From contig JAFQRE010000011.1 in assembly GCA_017410245.1 (NCBI GenBank), positions 16,728 to 80,727 on the forward strand: a stretch of 64,000 nucleotides of DNA, written 5' to 3'. Position 1 is the stretch's first letter; each line of letters begins with the position of its first letter. Shown here one piece after another: positions 1-10,426 of this stretch. The notes below the pieces were generated by a model that was not told where the DNA came from, did not search any database, and saw nothing but the letters and a program-made list of their open reading frames with translations. The DNA is from Bacteroidaceae bacterium (GTDB lineage: Bacteria > Bacteroidota > Bacteroidia > Bacteroidales > Barnesiellaceae_A). The position numbers were made by a program, and so were the translations under genes.

Positions 1-1
1 T

Positions 2-676
2 AAGTTGCCCCTGCAGTTGCCTCAAGGCATAGAGGGATTGCACTTCCATACTCTATGCGAATCTACATCATACGATTTGCAACGTACATTGGCCGTTGTT
101 GAGGAGCGTTTTGCCCCTTGGTTGCAACAAGTCAAGTGGCTCAATATGGGTGGCGGACACCTCATGACTCGCAAAGACTACGATGTAGAGCATCTCATTT
201 CGGTACTCCAAGCATTCAAGGAGCGACACCCGCATCTGCATATCATCATGGAGCCGGGTAGTGCTTTTGCTTGGCAAACCGGTACGCTCGATACTACCAT
301 TGTCGATATCGTCGAAAATCATGGCATCAGCACAGCCATTCTCGATGCATCTTTTGCCTGCCACATGCCCGACTGTCTCGAGATGCCCTACAAACCCGCC
401 ATTCGTGGTGCCAAAGAGCCGGGTACTGCACCCTATACCTATCGCATAGGGGGTAACTCATGCCTCAGTGGCGATTTCGTTGGCGATTGGTCTTTCGATG
501 CTCCCCTCAATATTGGCGATCGCATCATCTTCGAGGACATGATACACTACACCATTGTCAAGACAACCATGTTCAATGGCGTTCCTCACCCCGCCATTGC
601 CATACGTCGTCCCAATGGCGATATCGAGCTGTGTCGTGAGTTTACCTACGCCGACTATCGCAATCGCATGGGATAA
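2..676 (+). CDS. nspC: Carboxynorspermidine decarboxylase, C-terminal part (5' end outside window)
   Basis: PLP-dependent decarboxylase of the alternative spermidine/norspermidine pathway used by Bacteroidota. The frame is open to the window edge, and the TTG at base 5 is only an internal codon, so the N-terminal part with the PLP lysine lies upstream. About 224 codons are visible of a family that is usually near 375-380 residues. Seen: FHTLCE, the glycine loop NMGGGH, EPGSAFAW (PLP phosphate-binding region) and GGNSCLSGD near the C-terminus, which carries the conserved Cys/Asp of the ornithine/diaminopimelate decarboxylase fold. The gene ends in TAA and is followed by a terminator hairpin, so it is not joined to the efflux operon. 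Assignment by motif order is strong. Confidence 0.9.
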   Translation, partial: KLPLQLPQGIEGLHFHTLCESTSYDLQRTLAVVEERFAPWLQQVKWLNMGGGHLMTRKDYDVEHLISVLQAFKERHPHLHIIMEPGSAFAWQTGTLDTTIVDIVENHGISTAILDASFACHMPDCLEMPYKPAIRGAKEPGTAPYTYRIGGNSCLSGDFVGDWSFDAPLNIGDRIIFEDMIHYTIVKTTMFNGVPHPAIAIRRPNGDIELCREFTYADYRNRMG

Positions 677-706
677 AATTCTATAGCCCTATATCTCACA
701 ATCTTC

Positions 707-745
707 GAGCCATTAGCCATCTTGAGCTATTTGGCTCATTTTTTT
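707..745 (+). terminator. Rho-independent terminator after nspC
   Basis: Stem GAGCCA (707-712) with TGGCTC (732-737), followed by A and a run of seven T. It separates nspC from the efflux operon. Confidence 0.75.
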
Positions 746-797
746 CTTATAATATCAATCTTATTATAGTTTTATTTTTATATTCTCAGAAATTTTA

Positions 798-805
798 TAA
801 ATTTG
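798..805 (+). promoter_or_regulatory. Bacteroidota -7 element for the efflux operon
   Basis: TAAATTTG fits the TAnnTTTG -7 consensus about 100 bases before the first efflux gene. No clear TTG -33 element is seen about 20 bases upstream, so the call rests on one box and its position in an AT-rich gap. Confidence 0.45.
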
Positions 806-906
806 TGCCATATTTTGTGCTAAAATGGCAGATAAGTTCTAATTTTTCCATATTGGCACGATAGAAGTGAATACAAAAGAAAATTATAAACAAATCAGTA
901 ATATAA

Positions 907-2310
907 ATGGAAAAGAGAAAAATCCTATTTTCGGCCATCGTTGCGTTGGTGCTATCGGTTACTAATGTATCGGCGCAGAAGTATCTCTCAAGCCCCATTC
1001 CCGAGGCTTGGACGGCCGACTCACTCGTGACTTCGGTACTCCCGTCCGACGACCGTTGGTGGCTTGCTTTTGGCGATACCTGCCTCACTGCTCTCATCGA
1101 CCAAGCTATCGACAACAACCACGACCTGCTTGCTGCCGCTCAACGGGTGCAAGTTGCCAAGTCTATGTACAACAGTGCATTGGCCGGTTATTCTCCCGTT
1201 ATTGGTGTCAATGCCGATTGGGTCAATAATCAGACCAGCGGTAACCTCTCGTCTGCTGCTGCCGACCCTGCATTGGCGCGTTACCTGCAAGCCGACTTGT
1301 CGGTAAGTTGGGAGATAGACCTGTTTGGTAAAATCTATTTCCGAGCCAAGCAAGGCAAGGAACAGTTCAATGCAACTCGCGAAGAGTACAACGGTGTTAT
1401 GATTGCCCTTTGTGCACAATTGGCATCAAACTATATCACACTGCGCACCTATCAGGCACAATTGCTCGTTGCCGAGAGTCACATCTTGTCGCAACAAGCC
1501 ATTCTCAATATCACAGAGACGCGTTTCCAAACAGGATTGGCTTCGGCTCTCGATGTAGCTCAAGCCAAGACGGTATATCTCAGTACTCGGGCTTCTATTC
1601 CTCAATTGCGTGCAGCCATCGACAACCAAATCAATGTCTTAGCAGTATTGTTGGGTGTATATCCTCGAGATATTTACGACCGTCTCACAGCTCCTGCCAA
1701 GCAAGTCGATTTCTTGCAGATGGTAAGTGTAGGTATTCCTTACGACCTCTTGCGTCGTCGTCCCGACTTGCGTCAGGCCGAGTATAATATTGCTGCCCAA
1801 GCCGCTGCGGTTGGTATTGCTGTTACCGACTTCTTGCCTTCGCTCTCGCTCAATGGTAGCATAGGATATGCCTCGCACGACCCCGCTCGTTTCTTCGATG
1901 AGGGCAGCCTCGCTTTCAATATCACACCCTCTTTCCGTTGGACTCTCTTCAATGGTACCGAGCGCATTCAGGCTCACAATGCCGCCAAGGCTCAGATGCA
2001 AGCCGCTGTCGAGGCATACAATGGCACTGTGCTCTTGGCCGTTCAAGAGGTTGAGAGTGCCATGTCGGCATACAAAAATCGGGTGAAACAACTCGTATTC
2101 CTTCGTGAATTGGTAAACCAAGGACAAGTGACATTAGACCTATCTGTTGAGTTGTACAAAAACGGTCTTGTCGATTTCCAAACCGTTCTCGATGCGCAAC
2201 GTCAGATGCTCACTTATCAAAATACCCTCGAAGAGACTTGTGGATCTTCGGCACAAGCGTTAGTTAATCTATACCAGGCACTTGGCGGTGGTTGGTCTCA
2301 AACAAAATAA
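907..2310 (+). CDS. Outer-membrane efflux channel, TolC/OprM (NodT) type
   Basis: 467 residues, the normal length for the outer-membrane factor of a tripartite RND pump. A signal peptide (MEKRKILFSAIVALVLSV, cleavage likely near VSAQ) has no lipobox cysteine, so unlike many OprM-like proteins it is probably not lipidated. It has two tandem outer-membrane efflux repeats, each rich in long helices with Ala/Gln/Asn heptads (e.g. LRTYQAQLLVAESHI and VQEVESAMSAYKNRV) and the conserved RRPDLRQAEYNIAAQ segment near residue 290. It is first in the operon, 21 bases before the adaptor gene. The channel spans the outer membrane and reaches into the periplasm to meet the adaptor and pump. Confidence 0.93.
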   Translation: MEKRKILFSAIVALVLSVTNVSAQKYLSSPIPEAWTADSLVTSVLPSDDRWWLAFGDTCLTALIDQAIDNNHDLLAAAQRVQVAKSMYNSALAGYSPVIGVNADWVNNQTSGNLSSAAADPALARYLQADLSVSWEIDLFGKIYFRAKQGKEQFNATREEYNGVMIALCAQLASNYITLRTYQAQLLVAESHILSQQAILNITETRFQTGLASALDVAQAKTVYLSTRASIPQLRAAIDNQINVLAVLLGVYPRDIYDRLTAPAKQVDFLQMVSVGIPYDLLRRRPDLRQAEYNIAAQAAAVGIAVTDFLPSLSLNGSIGYASHDPARFFDEGSLAFNITPSFRWTLFNGTERIQAHNAAKAQMQAAVEAYNGTVLLAVQEVESAMSAYKNRVKQLVFLRELVNQGQVTLDLSVELYKNGLVDFQTVLDAQRQMLTYQNTLEETCGSSAQALVNLYQALGGGWSQTK

Positions 2311-2331
2311 TCCTATAATTATCATATATCT

Positions 2332-3438
2332 ATGAAAAATCCTATTTTCATCTTAACTCTGCTCGCTGCCACCTTGGCAGTCGGTTGCCAAAACAAAGAC
2401 CAGCAAGTGACTACACAAGTTGCTCCCGATATTACCGTATCTGTTGCGGCTCAAGACTCGGTCACTCTATTTGCCTCTTATCCCGGTTATCTCGAGGCCA
2501 AAAACTATGTCAATCTTGTTGCGCGTGTCAGTGGTTTCCAAGTAGCCTCTAACTATACTGCCGGCGAACCCGTTGCCAAGGGCGATACTCTATTCATCAT
2601 CGAGCCTACTCAATATCAAGATGCTGTAGCTCAAGCCGAGGCTGCTCTCGCTACGGCTAAGGCCGAGTTCTACTTTGCCGAGAACAATTACAAGCGTATG
2701 AAAGATGTTGCCAATAGCAACGCTATCAGCGAGATCGACCTCATCAAGTCCGAGGCTGCCTATTACCAAGCCGAGGCTGCTGTGATGAATGCCGAGGCTG
2801 CTCTCAAAACAGCTCGCACCAATCTCAGCTACTGCTACATTCGTGCACCGTTCTCGGGACGTCCCAACTCGTCCAACTATGGCGATGGCGATTATATCAC
2901 CGCATCTTCTTACATGGCCACGCTTTATCAAGACAACGAGATGTATGCATACTTCAGCATCGACGATGCTCAGTATATGCGTTTTATGCAGAACTTCAAG
3001 AACAAACGCACCTCGCTTGGACACGATGCCGTACGCCTTTCGTTCAGCGAGCCCTTGCCTCATGAGTACAAAGGTTATATCGACTATATAGCTCCCAATG
3101 TCGATCTCAGCACTGGTACTATCAAGGTGCGTGTAGTCGTAAAAAATCCCTACAACGACCTCAAACATGGTATGTACACTACCGTTCACATGCCCTACAC
3201 TCGTAGCGAAAAAGTGGTTTTGGTGCGCGATGCATCTATCGGTACCGACCAAGTGGGCAAGTATCTGTATGTTGTCAATGACTCCAATCGTGTAGAAATG
3301 CGTCACGTTGAGACCGGCGAAATCTATAACGACTCGTTGCGTATCATATACTCGGGCATCAATCCCGGCGACAAATATGTTACCTATGCCTTGCAAAAGG
3401 TGCGCGAGGGTATGACCATTAATCCCGTCGGACAATAA
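2332..3438 (+). CDS. RND efflux periplasmic adaptor lipoprotein (AcrA/MexA type)
   Basis: 368 residues. N-terminal lipobox LAVGC puts the lipidated cysteine at residue 19, so the protein is tethered in the inner membrane facing the periplasm. The membrane-fusion layout is visible: a beta-barrel/lipoyl half-motif (ARVSGFQVASNYTAGEPVAKGD), an alpha-helical hairpin rich in Ala/Glu (QAEAALATAKAEFYFAENN), the returning lipoyl half (SYCYIRAPFSGR) and a C-terminal beta-barrel and membrane-proximal domain. It links the pump encoded next (40-base gap) to the channel encoded before. Substrate cannot be read from the sequence. Confidence 0.94.
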   Translation: MKNPIFILTLLAATLAVGCQNKDQQVTTQVAPDITVSVAAQDSVTLFASYPGYLEAKNYVNLVARVSGFQVASNYTAGEPVAKGDTLFIIEPTQYQDAVAQAEAALATAKAEFYFAENNYKRMKDVANSNAISEIDLIKSEAAYYQAEAAVMNAEAALKTARTNLSYCYIRAPFSGRPNSSNYGDGDYITASSYMATLYQDNEMYAYFSIDDAQYMRFMQNFKNKRTSLGHDAVRLSFSEPLPHEYKGYIDYIAPNVDLSTGTIKVRVVVKNPYNDLKHGMYTTVHMPYTRSEKVVLVRDASIGTDQVGKYLYVVNDSNRVEMRHVETGEIYNDSLRIIYSGINPGDKYVTYALQKVREGMTINPVGQ

Positions 3439-3478
3439 TACCTCTATTCTTTTCTAACCCCGATTAATTGATACTTTT

Positions 3479-6400
3479 ATGATATCGAAATTTTTTGTCA
3501 AACACCCCATATTTGCCACCGTATTAGCGTTGGTGATGGTATTGGCCGGAGGTATTACGCTTTTTACTCTTCCCATTGCCCAGTACCCCGACATTACTCC
3601 TCCCACTGTACAGGTGACTGCAATTTATCCCGGTGCCGATGCCGAGACTATTGCCGAGACTGTGGGTGTACCCATTGAGCAACAAGTCAATGGTGTAGAT
3701 GGTATGATATACATGAGTTCGGTCTCGTCTTCTACCGGACAATACACGCTTACCGTTACTTTCGAGGTCGGTACCGACATCGATATGGCTACGGTGCTTG
3801 TTCAAAACCGCGTAAGTACTGCACAGAACTCTCTGCCGCAAGCTGTTATTGAGCAAGGTATAACAACGCAGAAACAATCTACCAGCATTGTTATGTTCGT
3901 GGCACTCAACTCTTCGTCCGAAGAATATGACGGACTATATCTATCTAACTATGCCAACCTCAAGATTATCGACGAGCTTACTCGTCTGCCCGGTGTTGGT
4001 AGTGTTTCTATCTTTGGTTCTGATGACTATAGCATGCGTGTATGGCTCAAGCCCGACATCATGCGCATGCGTGGTGTCACTGCTGCCGAGGTTTATAACG
4101 CCATCTCATCTCAAAATATTGTAGCCCCGGCAGGTAGTGTCGGACAACAACCCGTATCATCGCCCGAGGCATTCCAGTTTACTCTGCGCACCGATGGTAT
4201 GATGGTTAGCACCGAGCAATTTGGCAACATCATTATCCGTAGCGATGGTCAAGGCGGATACCTACGACTCAAAGACGTTGCTGTAATAGAGTTGGGTAGT
4301 GCATCTTATAATGTGTCGGCCAAGCTCAATGGTAAAGAGACGGCTGCGATTGCCATATATCAGTTGCCCGGATCCAATGCACTCGATGTTGCTACCGGTG
4401 TGCGTGCCAAGATGGACGAACTCCAAGAATACTTCCCCGATGGTGTACAATATGATGTCGTGCTCGATACCACCGAGTTCGTTACCGCATCTATCGAGGA
4501 GGTGCTCATCACTTTTGTTGAGACTACACTCATCGTGATGCTCGTTATTTTGCTATTCTTGCAGAATTTCCGTGCCGTTATCATTCCCTCTATCACTATC
4601 CCTGTGTCGCTCATTGCTACCTTTGCCGTTATGCAGCTCTTGGGCTTCTCTATCAACACACTCACCCTCTTTGGTCTTGTTTTGGCCATCGCCATCGTGG
4701 TCGATGATGCCATTGTGGTTGTCGAGAATGCCACGCGTCTGCTCGATACGGGCAAGTACACGCGGCAAGAAGCTGTTATTCACGCCATGGACGAGATTAC
4801 CGGACCCGTTATCGGTGTCGTTTTGGTGTTGCTTTCGGTATTCGTGCCCACCGCATTCATTGGCGGTATCACTGGCGTGTTGTACAAACAATTTGCCTTG
4901 ACGATTGCTGTCGCTACCATATTTAGTGGTATCAACTCTCTCACTCTCACACCCGCACTTTGTGCACTCTTCCTCCAACCCACTCGCGAAACCAAGTTCT
5001 TTGTATATCGCTATTTCAACAAAGGTTTCGACGTTACATTGGCCGGATATGTACACATGATTACAGGCATGATTAAGCGTCCGGTTGTCACCATGATGAT
5101 ATTTGCTGTCATTGCTGCAGCCGCATTCTTTGGTTACATGAAGTGGCCCACATCGTTCATTCCCGACGAAGACCTTGGTTACGTCATTGCATCGGTACAG
5201 CTACCCAATGCCGCTTCACTCGACCGTACTGGAGAGGTGTGCGACCGCATGCAAGAGATTATTTCGCAATACCCCGAGGTCGAGAACGTATTGGCCATCG
5301 AGGGTTTCTCTTCGATGTTCGGTTCGCAATCGTCCAACTTGGCCACCTTCTTTGTAGTACTCAAGCATTGGCACGAACGACCGGGCGAGGAACACTGCTC
5401 CGATGCCGTTGTAACGCGCATCAATCGCGATGCTGCTGCCATCGAGGAGGCCGTTATATTTGCCGTCAATCCGCCCACTATTCAGGGTCTCGGTAATACC
5501 GGTGGTCTTGAGTGGAAACTCGAAGACATCAACAACATGGGTGCGATGAATATTCAGTCGGCTATTCGTTCGCTTCAAGCCGGTGCAAAGGATTATCCCG
5601 AGATAGGCTCTATCACATCATTCTTCGAGGGTACTACTCCCCAATACTTTATCGAGTTCGACCGCAGTCGCATCGAGTTGATGGGATTGGATATCAGTAG
5701 CGTTTTCAGCGCACTCTCTATGCAGATGGGTGCAAGCTATGTCAATGACTTCACCGACTTTGGACGTGTTTACCAAGTAAAAATCAGCGCCAATGCCTCG
5801 GCTCGCGCTCGCATCGATGACGTGCTCAAGCTCAGTGTGAAGAACGATAAAGGCGAGATGGTGCCCTTTGCCGCATTCACCAATATCAAGTCGGTTATGG
5901 GACAAAACATTGTTACTCGCTACAATATGTACAACTCGGCATCTATCACCACCATGCCGGCACCTTCGGCAAGTTCGGCGCAAGGTATTGCTGCCACCGA
6001 GCAACTCATCGAGCAAGCACTTGGTAAGAACTTTGCACTCAGCTGGACAGGTATGGCACAACAAGAAAAAGAGTCGGGCTCTTCTATTACTATAGTATTT
6101 GCATTGGCTATCATATTGGTTGTCTTTGTGTTGGCTGCACAGTATGAGAGCTGGACCGACCCCGTTGCTGTTATCCTGTCTATGCCCACTGCTTTGTTGG
6201 GTACAGTACTTGGTTGCTGGATTATGGGCGAGTCTATGAGTATATACACTCAGATTGGTGTTATTCTACTCATTGCGCTATCGGCCAAGAACGCCATTCT
6301 CATTGTCGAGTTTGCTCGCGATTATCGCAAAGCCGGCAAGTCCATTGTCGAGTCGGCCATCGATGCCGGTCGTCTGCGTCTCCGACCCATTCTCATGACA

Positions 6401-6637
6401 TCGTTTGCATTTGTCATCGGTGTGTTACCTTTGCTTTTTGCTTCGGGTGCCGGTGCTGCAAGCCGTATATCTTTGGGTGCTGCAGTTGTTTTTGGTATGT
6501 TGGTCAATACCATTCTCGGTACTATGTTTGTCCCGAGTTTCTGGGTACTCATGCAGTCGTTCCAAGAGAAATATTTGGCCAACATCTTCTCCGAGAAGAA
6601 GCCTCAAGGCGATAATGACAATAAACCCCAAGAGTAA
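3479..6637 (+). CDS. RND multidrug efflux pump, inner-membrane permease (AcrB/MexB type, HAE1)
   Basis: 1052 residues, full length for an HAE1 pump with 12 membrane segments and two large periplasmic loops. The proton-relay aspartate pair in TM4 is present near residues 408-409 ([13 protein letters not shown]). The N-terminus ([32 protein letters not shown]) and the late [14 protein letters not shown] segment are typical of the family. The pump drives proton-coupled export of amphiphilic compounds. Third gene of a channel-adaptor-pump operon with no regulator gene next to it, and a strong terminator follows. Confidence 0.96.
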   Translation: MISKFFVKHPIFATVLALVMVLAGGITLFTLPIAQYPDITPPTVQVTAIYPGADAETIAETVGVPIEQQVNGVDGMIYMSSVSSSTGQYTLTVTFEVGTDIDMATVLVQNRVSTAQNSLPQAVIEQGITTQKQSTSIVMFVALNSSSEEYDGLYLSNYANLKIIDELTRLPGVGSVSIFGSDDYSMRVWLKPDIMRMRGVTAAEVYNAISSQNIVAPAGSVGQQPVSSPEAFQFTLRTDGMMVSTEQFGNIIIRSDGQGGYLRLKDVAVIELGSASYNVSAKLNGKETAAIAIYQLPGSNALDVATGVRAKMDELQEYFPDGVQYDVVLDTTEFVTASIEEVLITFVETTLIVMLVILLFLQNFRAVIIPSITIPVSLIATFAVMQLLGFSINTLTLFGLVLAIAIVVDDAIVVVENATRLLDTGKYTRQEAVIHAMDEITGPVIGVVLVLLSVFVPTAFIGGITGVLYKQFALTIAVATIFSGINSLTLTPALCALFLQPTRETKFFVYRYFNKGFDVTLAGYVHMITGMIKRPVVTMMIFAVIAAAAFFGYMKWPTSFIPDEDLGYVIASVQLPNAASLDRTGEVCDRMQEIISQYPEVENVLAIEGFSSMFGSQSSNLATFFVVLKHWHERPGEEHCSDAVVTRINRDAAAIEEAVIFAVNPPTIQGLGNTGGLEWKLEDINNMGAMNIQSAIRSLQAGAKDYPEIGSITSFFEGTTPQYFIEFDRSRIELMGLDISSVFSALSMQMGASYVNDFTDFGRVYQVKISANASARARIDDVLKLSVKNDKGEMVPFAAFTNIKSVMGQNIVTRYNMYNSASITTMPAPSASSAQGIAATEQLIEQALGKNFALSWTGMAQQEKESGSSITIVFALAIILVVFVLAAQYESWTDPVAVILSMPTALLGTVLGCWIMGESMSIYTQIGVILLIALSAKNAILIVEFARDYRKAGKSIVESAIDAGRLRLRPILMTSFAFVIGVLPLLFASGAGAASRISLGAAVVFGMLVNTILGTMFVPSFWVLMQSFQEKYLANIFSEKKPQGDNDNKPQE

Positions 6638-6667
6638 TACTCTCAAAACTCTATTTCCATTCTATCT

Positions 6668-6716
6668 ACTTAGCAAGTCGGCATCAATAAGATGTCTGCT
6701 TGCTAAGTCTGTTTTT
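6668..6716 (+). terminator. Terminator of the efflux operon
   Basis: Perfect 10-base arms ACTTAGCAAG (6668-6677) and CTTGCTAAGT (6699-6708), extended inward by a further helix (GCATC with GATGT) and followed by CTGTTTTT. Confidence 0.85.
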
Positions 6717-6788
6717 ATCAAATATTAAAAAATAGCTTCTCAACCGTATTCTTGTCTCATTATAGGTTTTACTCCCATTTTTTTATTA

Positions 6789-6796
6789 TATTTTTG
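6789..6796 (+). promoter_or_regulatory. Bacteroidota -7 element before the T9SS-cargo gene
   Basis: TATTTTTG matches TAnnTTTG, 70 bases before the start codon at 6867. The -33 element is unclear (GGTTTT at the right distance). Confidence 0.45.
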
Positions 6797-6866
6797 TGCA
6801 ACAAACTCGCCGATAGAAAGGCATTCATGAAATACCGATAACAATAATTATAAACATAAACCAGTT

Positions 6867-7343
6867 ATGAAGAAAAAACTATTACTTTGTTGCACTATTC
6901 TATTTTTATGTGCAGGGCGCCTCGTTGCGCAGAACGACGAAAAAGTGTGGCACATGATTACCGACACTCGTCTATACATTCCCATGGAGCAAGTTGAGTA
7001 TCTTCTATTTGCCGATGAAAGTCTGTTATTTTCGGTTGTAAAGACCAATAACGAAATTATCTCCGACGTTGCTTCTGTATCTTTTGCCGAGGTACCTTTG
7101 GCAGTTGAAGATGCTCATAACGATAGATTCGATATATCTATCTTCCCCAACCCCGTAGCATCGTACTTGCATTTGCAAGGCATCTCACAAGCAGCTACAG
7201 CGCAAGTACTTTCGCTCGATGGTGCTGTCCTTATCGAGACCGCGCTTCAGCCCGGCAAAGCCGACATCAATCTATCGGCATTGACCCCCGGCGTTTATAT
7301 GCTCAAGGTTAATAATACTGTTGTCAAATTCATCAAAAAGTAA
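6867..7343 (+). CDS. Small secreted protein with T9SS type A sorting domain
   Basis: 158 residues. Residues 1-22 form a signal peptide (LLLCCTILFLCAGRLVAQ). The next 60 residues have no recognised fold; they include WHMITDTRLYIPMEQVEYLLF. From about residue 85 the protein is a clear type A T9SS C-terminal domain: ISIFPNPVASYLHLQG, then AQVLSLDGAVL, and LTPGVYMLKVNN before a basic end. This domain directs passage through the type IX secretion system and attachment to the cell surface. The passenger is very short, so this may be an anchored peptide-like product rather than an enzyme. It lies 6 bases before the next gene and probably shares a transcript with it. Confidence 0.85.
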   Translation: MKKKLLLCCTILFLCAGRLVAQNDEKVWHMITDTRLYIPMEQVEYLLFADESLLFSVVKTNNEIISDVASVSFAEVPLAVEDAHNDRFDISIFPNPVASYLHLQGISQAATAQVLSLDGAVLIETALQPGKADINLSALTPGVYMLKVNNTVVKFIKK

Positions 7344-7349
7344 TACACT

Positions 7350-9185
7350 ATGAAAAAGATATTTGCAATTTTTACTTTAGCTTTTGCATTCATTTTGCCT
7401 TCGTTTGCTCAGTTGGCTCCTGTTGCTCTTGAGGTGGCTCAAACACAGCAACGCAAGCTTATGAGACGCACTGTTGCTGCTACCGATATTACTTTCGACG
7501 ACCTCATGGGTACATTTCAAGTTCATGCTATGAGTGCCTTTGAGGGTTATCCCGATGAAGAATGGCCTATGCAATTCTCTGCCGACCCCGTCGAGGCTAA
7601 CAAATTGTGGATTACTCCCATCATGCAAATCCCCGGTATTAGTACAAGTGAAATTTTTTCGGTTTATGCATATTACGACCAAGAAGAGGCTACCATCACT
7701 CTGCCTCTCGGCCAATGCATATATGGTGGTGCCGGACAACAATATAACCTCGTTATAGCCACTGTCGATGAGGAGTATAACCCCCTTACCGAGGGTGAAG
7801 TGAAATTCAATGTATCGGGTAAACCCGACGATATCACCATCGAGTTTGACTTTATTTTAGGCGTCGGTAATCTCGAAGGCAACGAGTGGTGGTACAATGC
7901 TCTCAGTTCTATTGTTATCAGTAGAAAAATGCCCGATCCCCTTGTGTATATTGTGTGCAAAGATGGTAAGTCTATTGGTCTCAGAACCGAGCAACTCTTC
8001 TTTGCTCAAGTTGATAACGAGGTGTGTGTAACGAATACTAAGGAGATATCGAGCAGTTCTCTCATTGGTACATATACAGCGCATGCCAATAGTGCTTTCC
8101 AAGGTTATCCCGACGAAGAATGGACTCTTGAGATTTCTTATGACGAGGCCGACCAATCTAAAGTGTGGATTCACCCCATTGTCAATTTTGGTAGTTTGTC
8201 TGCTTCCGAGATTTTGCCCATATATGCCAATTACTATCCCGAGCAAAACTCGCTTGTAATTCCTCTTGGACAAGTCCTTTATGGTGCTGAGGACGACGAA
8301 CAATTCTGTTTTGTGTTAGGATCGGCCGACAACGAATACAATCCCGTTACTACCGGCAACCTTGTTCTCAATGTCGAGAGTTCAAGTCGTGGTACTACTA
8401 TTGAAATTCCCTATATCCTTGGTGTTGGTAACCTCAAAGAAGGTGCCGATGGTTGGTGGTATCAAGCTTTGGGTTATACAGTATTATCTCGCAACACTGG
8501 TATCTTGGCTACTCTCTCTGAGGTTGATGTTATAACTCGCCAAATGCCAACTCCCGAGATTGATGGTCTCTTTGATAACGGTGAGTACTATTGGCAATTC
8601 CAAATTTCTGAAGATGGTACTACATACGATGAGTTTACTACCAAAACAACTCACTCATACCAAGGCGACATCGACATGGGTATGTTCTATCCGGCTGCAA
8701 CAGGTGTCATTGCTCACAAATGGAGCATCGCCGGATTTATGGAAGACTTAGGTTACTTTACACAAGGTGGCGAGTCTAAGGCATTCCCCGCTTATAGCTA
8801 CAAGTATGAAGTGGACGGCGTTGAAACTGAGTTCGTAGAGATGCTTGATGCCGAGAAAGGTCTCATCTCTATCGGTTATATTACTTTGACCGGACAAGAT
8901 GGAGTTGAATTTGTTACCGACATCTATTGGGGCGAGTACGATGGCAATAACCTATATACAAACCTCCAATTTGTAGTCGAGAACAATGTGGCTCACTACA
9001 ATGGCGTTTCGGCTGTTCTCTGGTTCCTCAAAGACGATCAACCCTACCTCTTGGCCGACTTCAAAGACCTTATTATATTCAACGACCAAGCAAAGGGTAC
9101 TCCCGCCAAGACTCAAATCAATATCTTACCCCAACCCGTTCCCGTTAAGTTGGCTGGTATCAAAGAGATGCAATTTAGAAAATAA
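7350..9185 (+). CDS. Secreted protein with two copies of a PDEEW repeat module, function unknown
   Basis: 611 residues with signal peptide MKKIFAIFTLAFAFILPSFAQ. Two long modules of about 140 residues (roughly 48-195 and 230-390) share the pattern GT-F/Y-x-A-x-SAFxGYPDEEW, K-V/L-WI-x-PI, PLGQ-x-LYG, a stretch starting YNP-x-T, and ILGVGNL followed by WWY-x-AL. A third, different domain (about 400-590) carries GEYYWQFQISEDGTTYDEF and ends in QFRK without a T9SS signal. The same module recurs twice in the C10 peptidase at 21926-25165. I do not recognise the module; it looks like a beta-rich domain of the calycin/lipocalin size class, but that is inference. It shares a transcript with the T9SS protein upstream. 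Confidence 0.8.
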   Translation: MKKIFAIFTLAFAFILPSFAQLAPVALEVAQTQQRKLMRRTVAATDITFDDLMGTFQVHAMSAFEGYPDEEWPMQFSADPVEANKLWITPIMQIPGISTSEIFSVYAYYDQEEATITLPLGQCIYGGAGQQYNLVIATVDEEYNPLTEGEVKFNVSGKPDDITIEFDFILGVGNLEGNEWWYNALSSIVISRKMPDPLVYIVCKDGKSIGLRTEQLFFAQVDNEVCVTNTKEISSSSLIGTYTAHANSAFQGYPDEEWTLEISYDEADQSKVWIHPIVNFGSLSASEILPIYANYYPEQNSLVIPLGQVLYGAEDDEQFCFVLGSADNEYNPVTTGNLVLNVESSSRGTTIEIPYILGVGNLKEGADGWWYQALGYTVLSRNTGILATLSEVDVITRQMPTPEIDGLFDNGEYYWQFQISEDGTTYDEFTTKTTHSYQGDIDMGMFYPAATGVIAHKWSIAGFMEDLGYFTQGGESKAFPAYSYKYEVDGVETEFVEMLDAEKGLISIGYITLTGQDGVEFVTDIYWGEYDGNNLYTNLQFVVENNVAHYNGVSAVLWFLKDDQPYLLADFKDLIIFNDQAKGTPAKTQINILPQPVPVKLAGIKEMQFRK

Positions 9186-9216
9186 GTAGTTGGTAAATTT
9201 TTCATAAGATTCGACA

Positions 9217-9253
9217 GGTCACGTCCATATAATGTTGGGCGTGACCTTTTTTT
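9217..9253 (+). terminator. Terminator after the secreted-protein pair
   Basis: Ten-base stem GGTCACGTCC (9217-9226) with GGGCGTGACC (9237-9246, one G-U pair), followed by seven T. Confidence 0.88.
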
Positions 9254-9352
9254 GCTCCTATTTATTACGCTCCTGCCTACGCTTCTTTGTGCAGCCATCT
9301 CTTGTTATATCCTTTCATTGTTGCCCTCAACTTTTTTATCTCACATCAACAA

Positions 9353-9383
9353 TTGTTTTTCCCAATAACTTTATTTATATTTG
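9353..9383 (+). promoter_or_regulatory. Promoter of the polysaccharide operon
   Basis: TTG at 9353-9355, 20 bases, then TATATTTG at 9376-9383: a full Bacteroidota sigma-ABfr-type promoter. It leaves a leader of about 115 bases before rfbA. I see no UpxY-type antiterminator gene at the head of the operon. Confidence 0.7.
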
Positions 9384-9506
9384 TAGATTATAATTTAGCA
9401 AGCGCATCGGGTGGGCATGACGGCAAGTGGTAGAACTATTATTATGTTTCCCAATTGTCGGCCTATTAGCACCTTATGCTCTCATTAACATAGCTGTAGT
9501 AGTCTT

Positions 9507-10409
9507 ATGAAAGGAATAGTTCTTGCCGGTGGAAGTGGTACTCGTCTATACCCCATTACCAAGGGGGTAAGCAAACAACTTCTGCCCATTTACGACAAGC
9601 CCATGGTATATTATCCCATATCGGCACTTATGTTGGCCGGTATTCGCGACATTCTCATCATTTCTACACCGGCCGATCTCCCCGCATTCCGTCGCTTGTT
9701 GGGCGATGGTAGCGACTATGGAGTAAAGTTCCAGTATGCCGAGCAACCCTCTCCCGATGGATTGGCACAAGCCTTCATCATTGGCGAGGAATTTATTGGC
9801 GACGATGCTGTGTGTATGGTGTTGGGCGACAATATATTTCATGGCGCTGGTTTCTCGGCTCTACTGCAACAAGCTGTTTACGATGCCGAGCACAACAACA
9901 AAGCTACGGTCTTTGGATACTGGGTAGATGACCCGGAACGTTACGGTGTCGCCGAGTTTGACGACAATGGCAATTGCCTTTCTATTGAGGAAAAACCGCA
10001 AAATCCCAAGTCAAACTATGCCGTTGTAGGACTATATTTCTATCCCAACAGAGTTGTAAATATTGCCAAGAACATCAAGCCATCGGCACGTGGCGAACTC
10101 GAAATAACAAGTGTCAATCAGCAATTCCTTGCCGATGGACAACTCAAGGTGCAAACGCTCGGGCGGGGCTTTGCTTGGCTCGACACAGGTACACACGACT
10201 CTCTGGCCGAGGCATCTATCTTTGTCGAAGTGATAGAGAAGCGTCAAGGTCTCAAGATTGCTTGTCTTGAGGGTATTGCATATCGTCGTGGCTGGATCGA
10301 TGCCGACAAGATGTGGCAGTTGGCTCAGCCTATGATTAAAAATCAGTACGGACAATACCTCTTGAAAGTTATCAACGAAGTTGGACACAACAACATTCAA
10401 CCCGAATAA
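9507..10409 (+). CDS. rfbA: Glucose-1-phosphate thymidylyltransferase (RmlA)
   Basis: 300 residues, normal for RmlA. Makes dTDP-glucose from dTTP and glucose-1-phosphate, the first step to dTDP-L-rhamnose. The nucleotide-binding signature [11 protein letters not shown] is at residues 8-18, with [16 protein letters not shown] after it, the metal-site GDNIFHG near residue 110 and [12 protein letters not shown] near residue 225. The start ATG has the family's MKGIVLAGG beginning. It heads a four-gene rhamnose set (rfbA, C, D, B) with short gaps, 17 bases before rfbC. Confidence 0.97.
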   Translation: MKGIVLAGGSGTRLYPITKGVSKQLLPIYDKPMVYYPISALMLAGIRDILIISTPADLPAFRRLLGDGSDYGVKFQYAEQPSPDGLAQAFIIGEEFIGDDAVCMVLGDNIFHGAGFSALLQQAVYDAEHNNKATVFGYWVDDPERYGVAEFDDNGNCLSIEEKPQNPKSNYAVVGLYFYPNRVVNIAKNIKPSARGELEITSVNQQFLADGQLKVQTLGRGFAWLDTGTHDSLAEASIFVEVIEKRQGLKIACLEGIAYRRGWIDADKMWQLAQPMIKNQYGQYLLKVINEVGHNNIQPE

Positions 10410-10426
10410 GAGCATTTATCACATAC

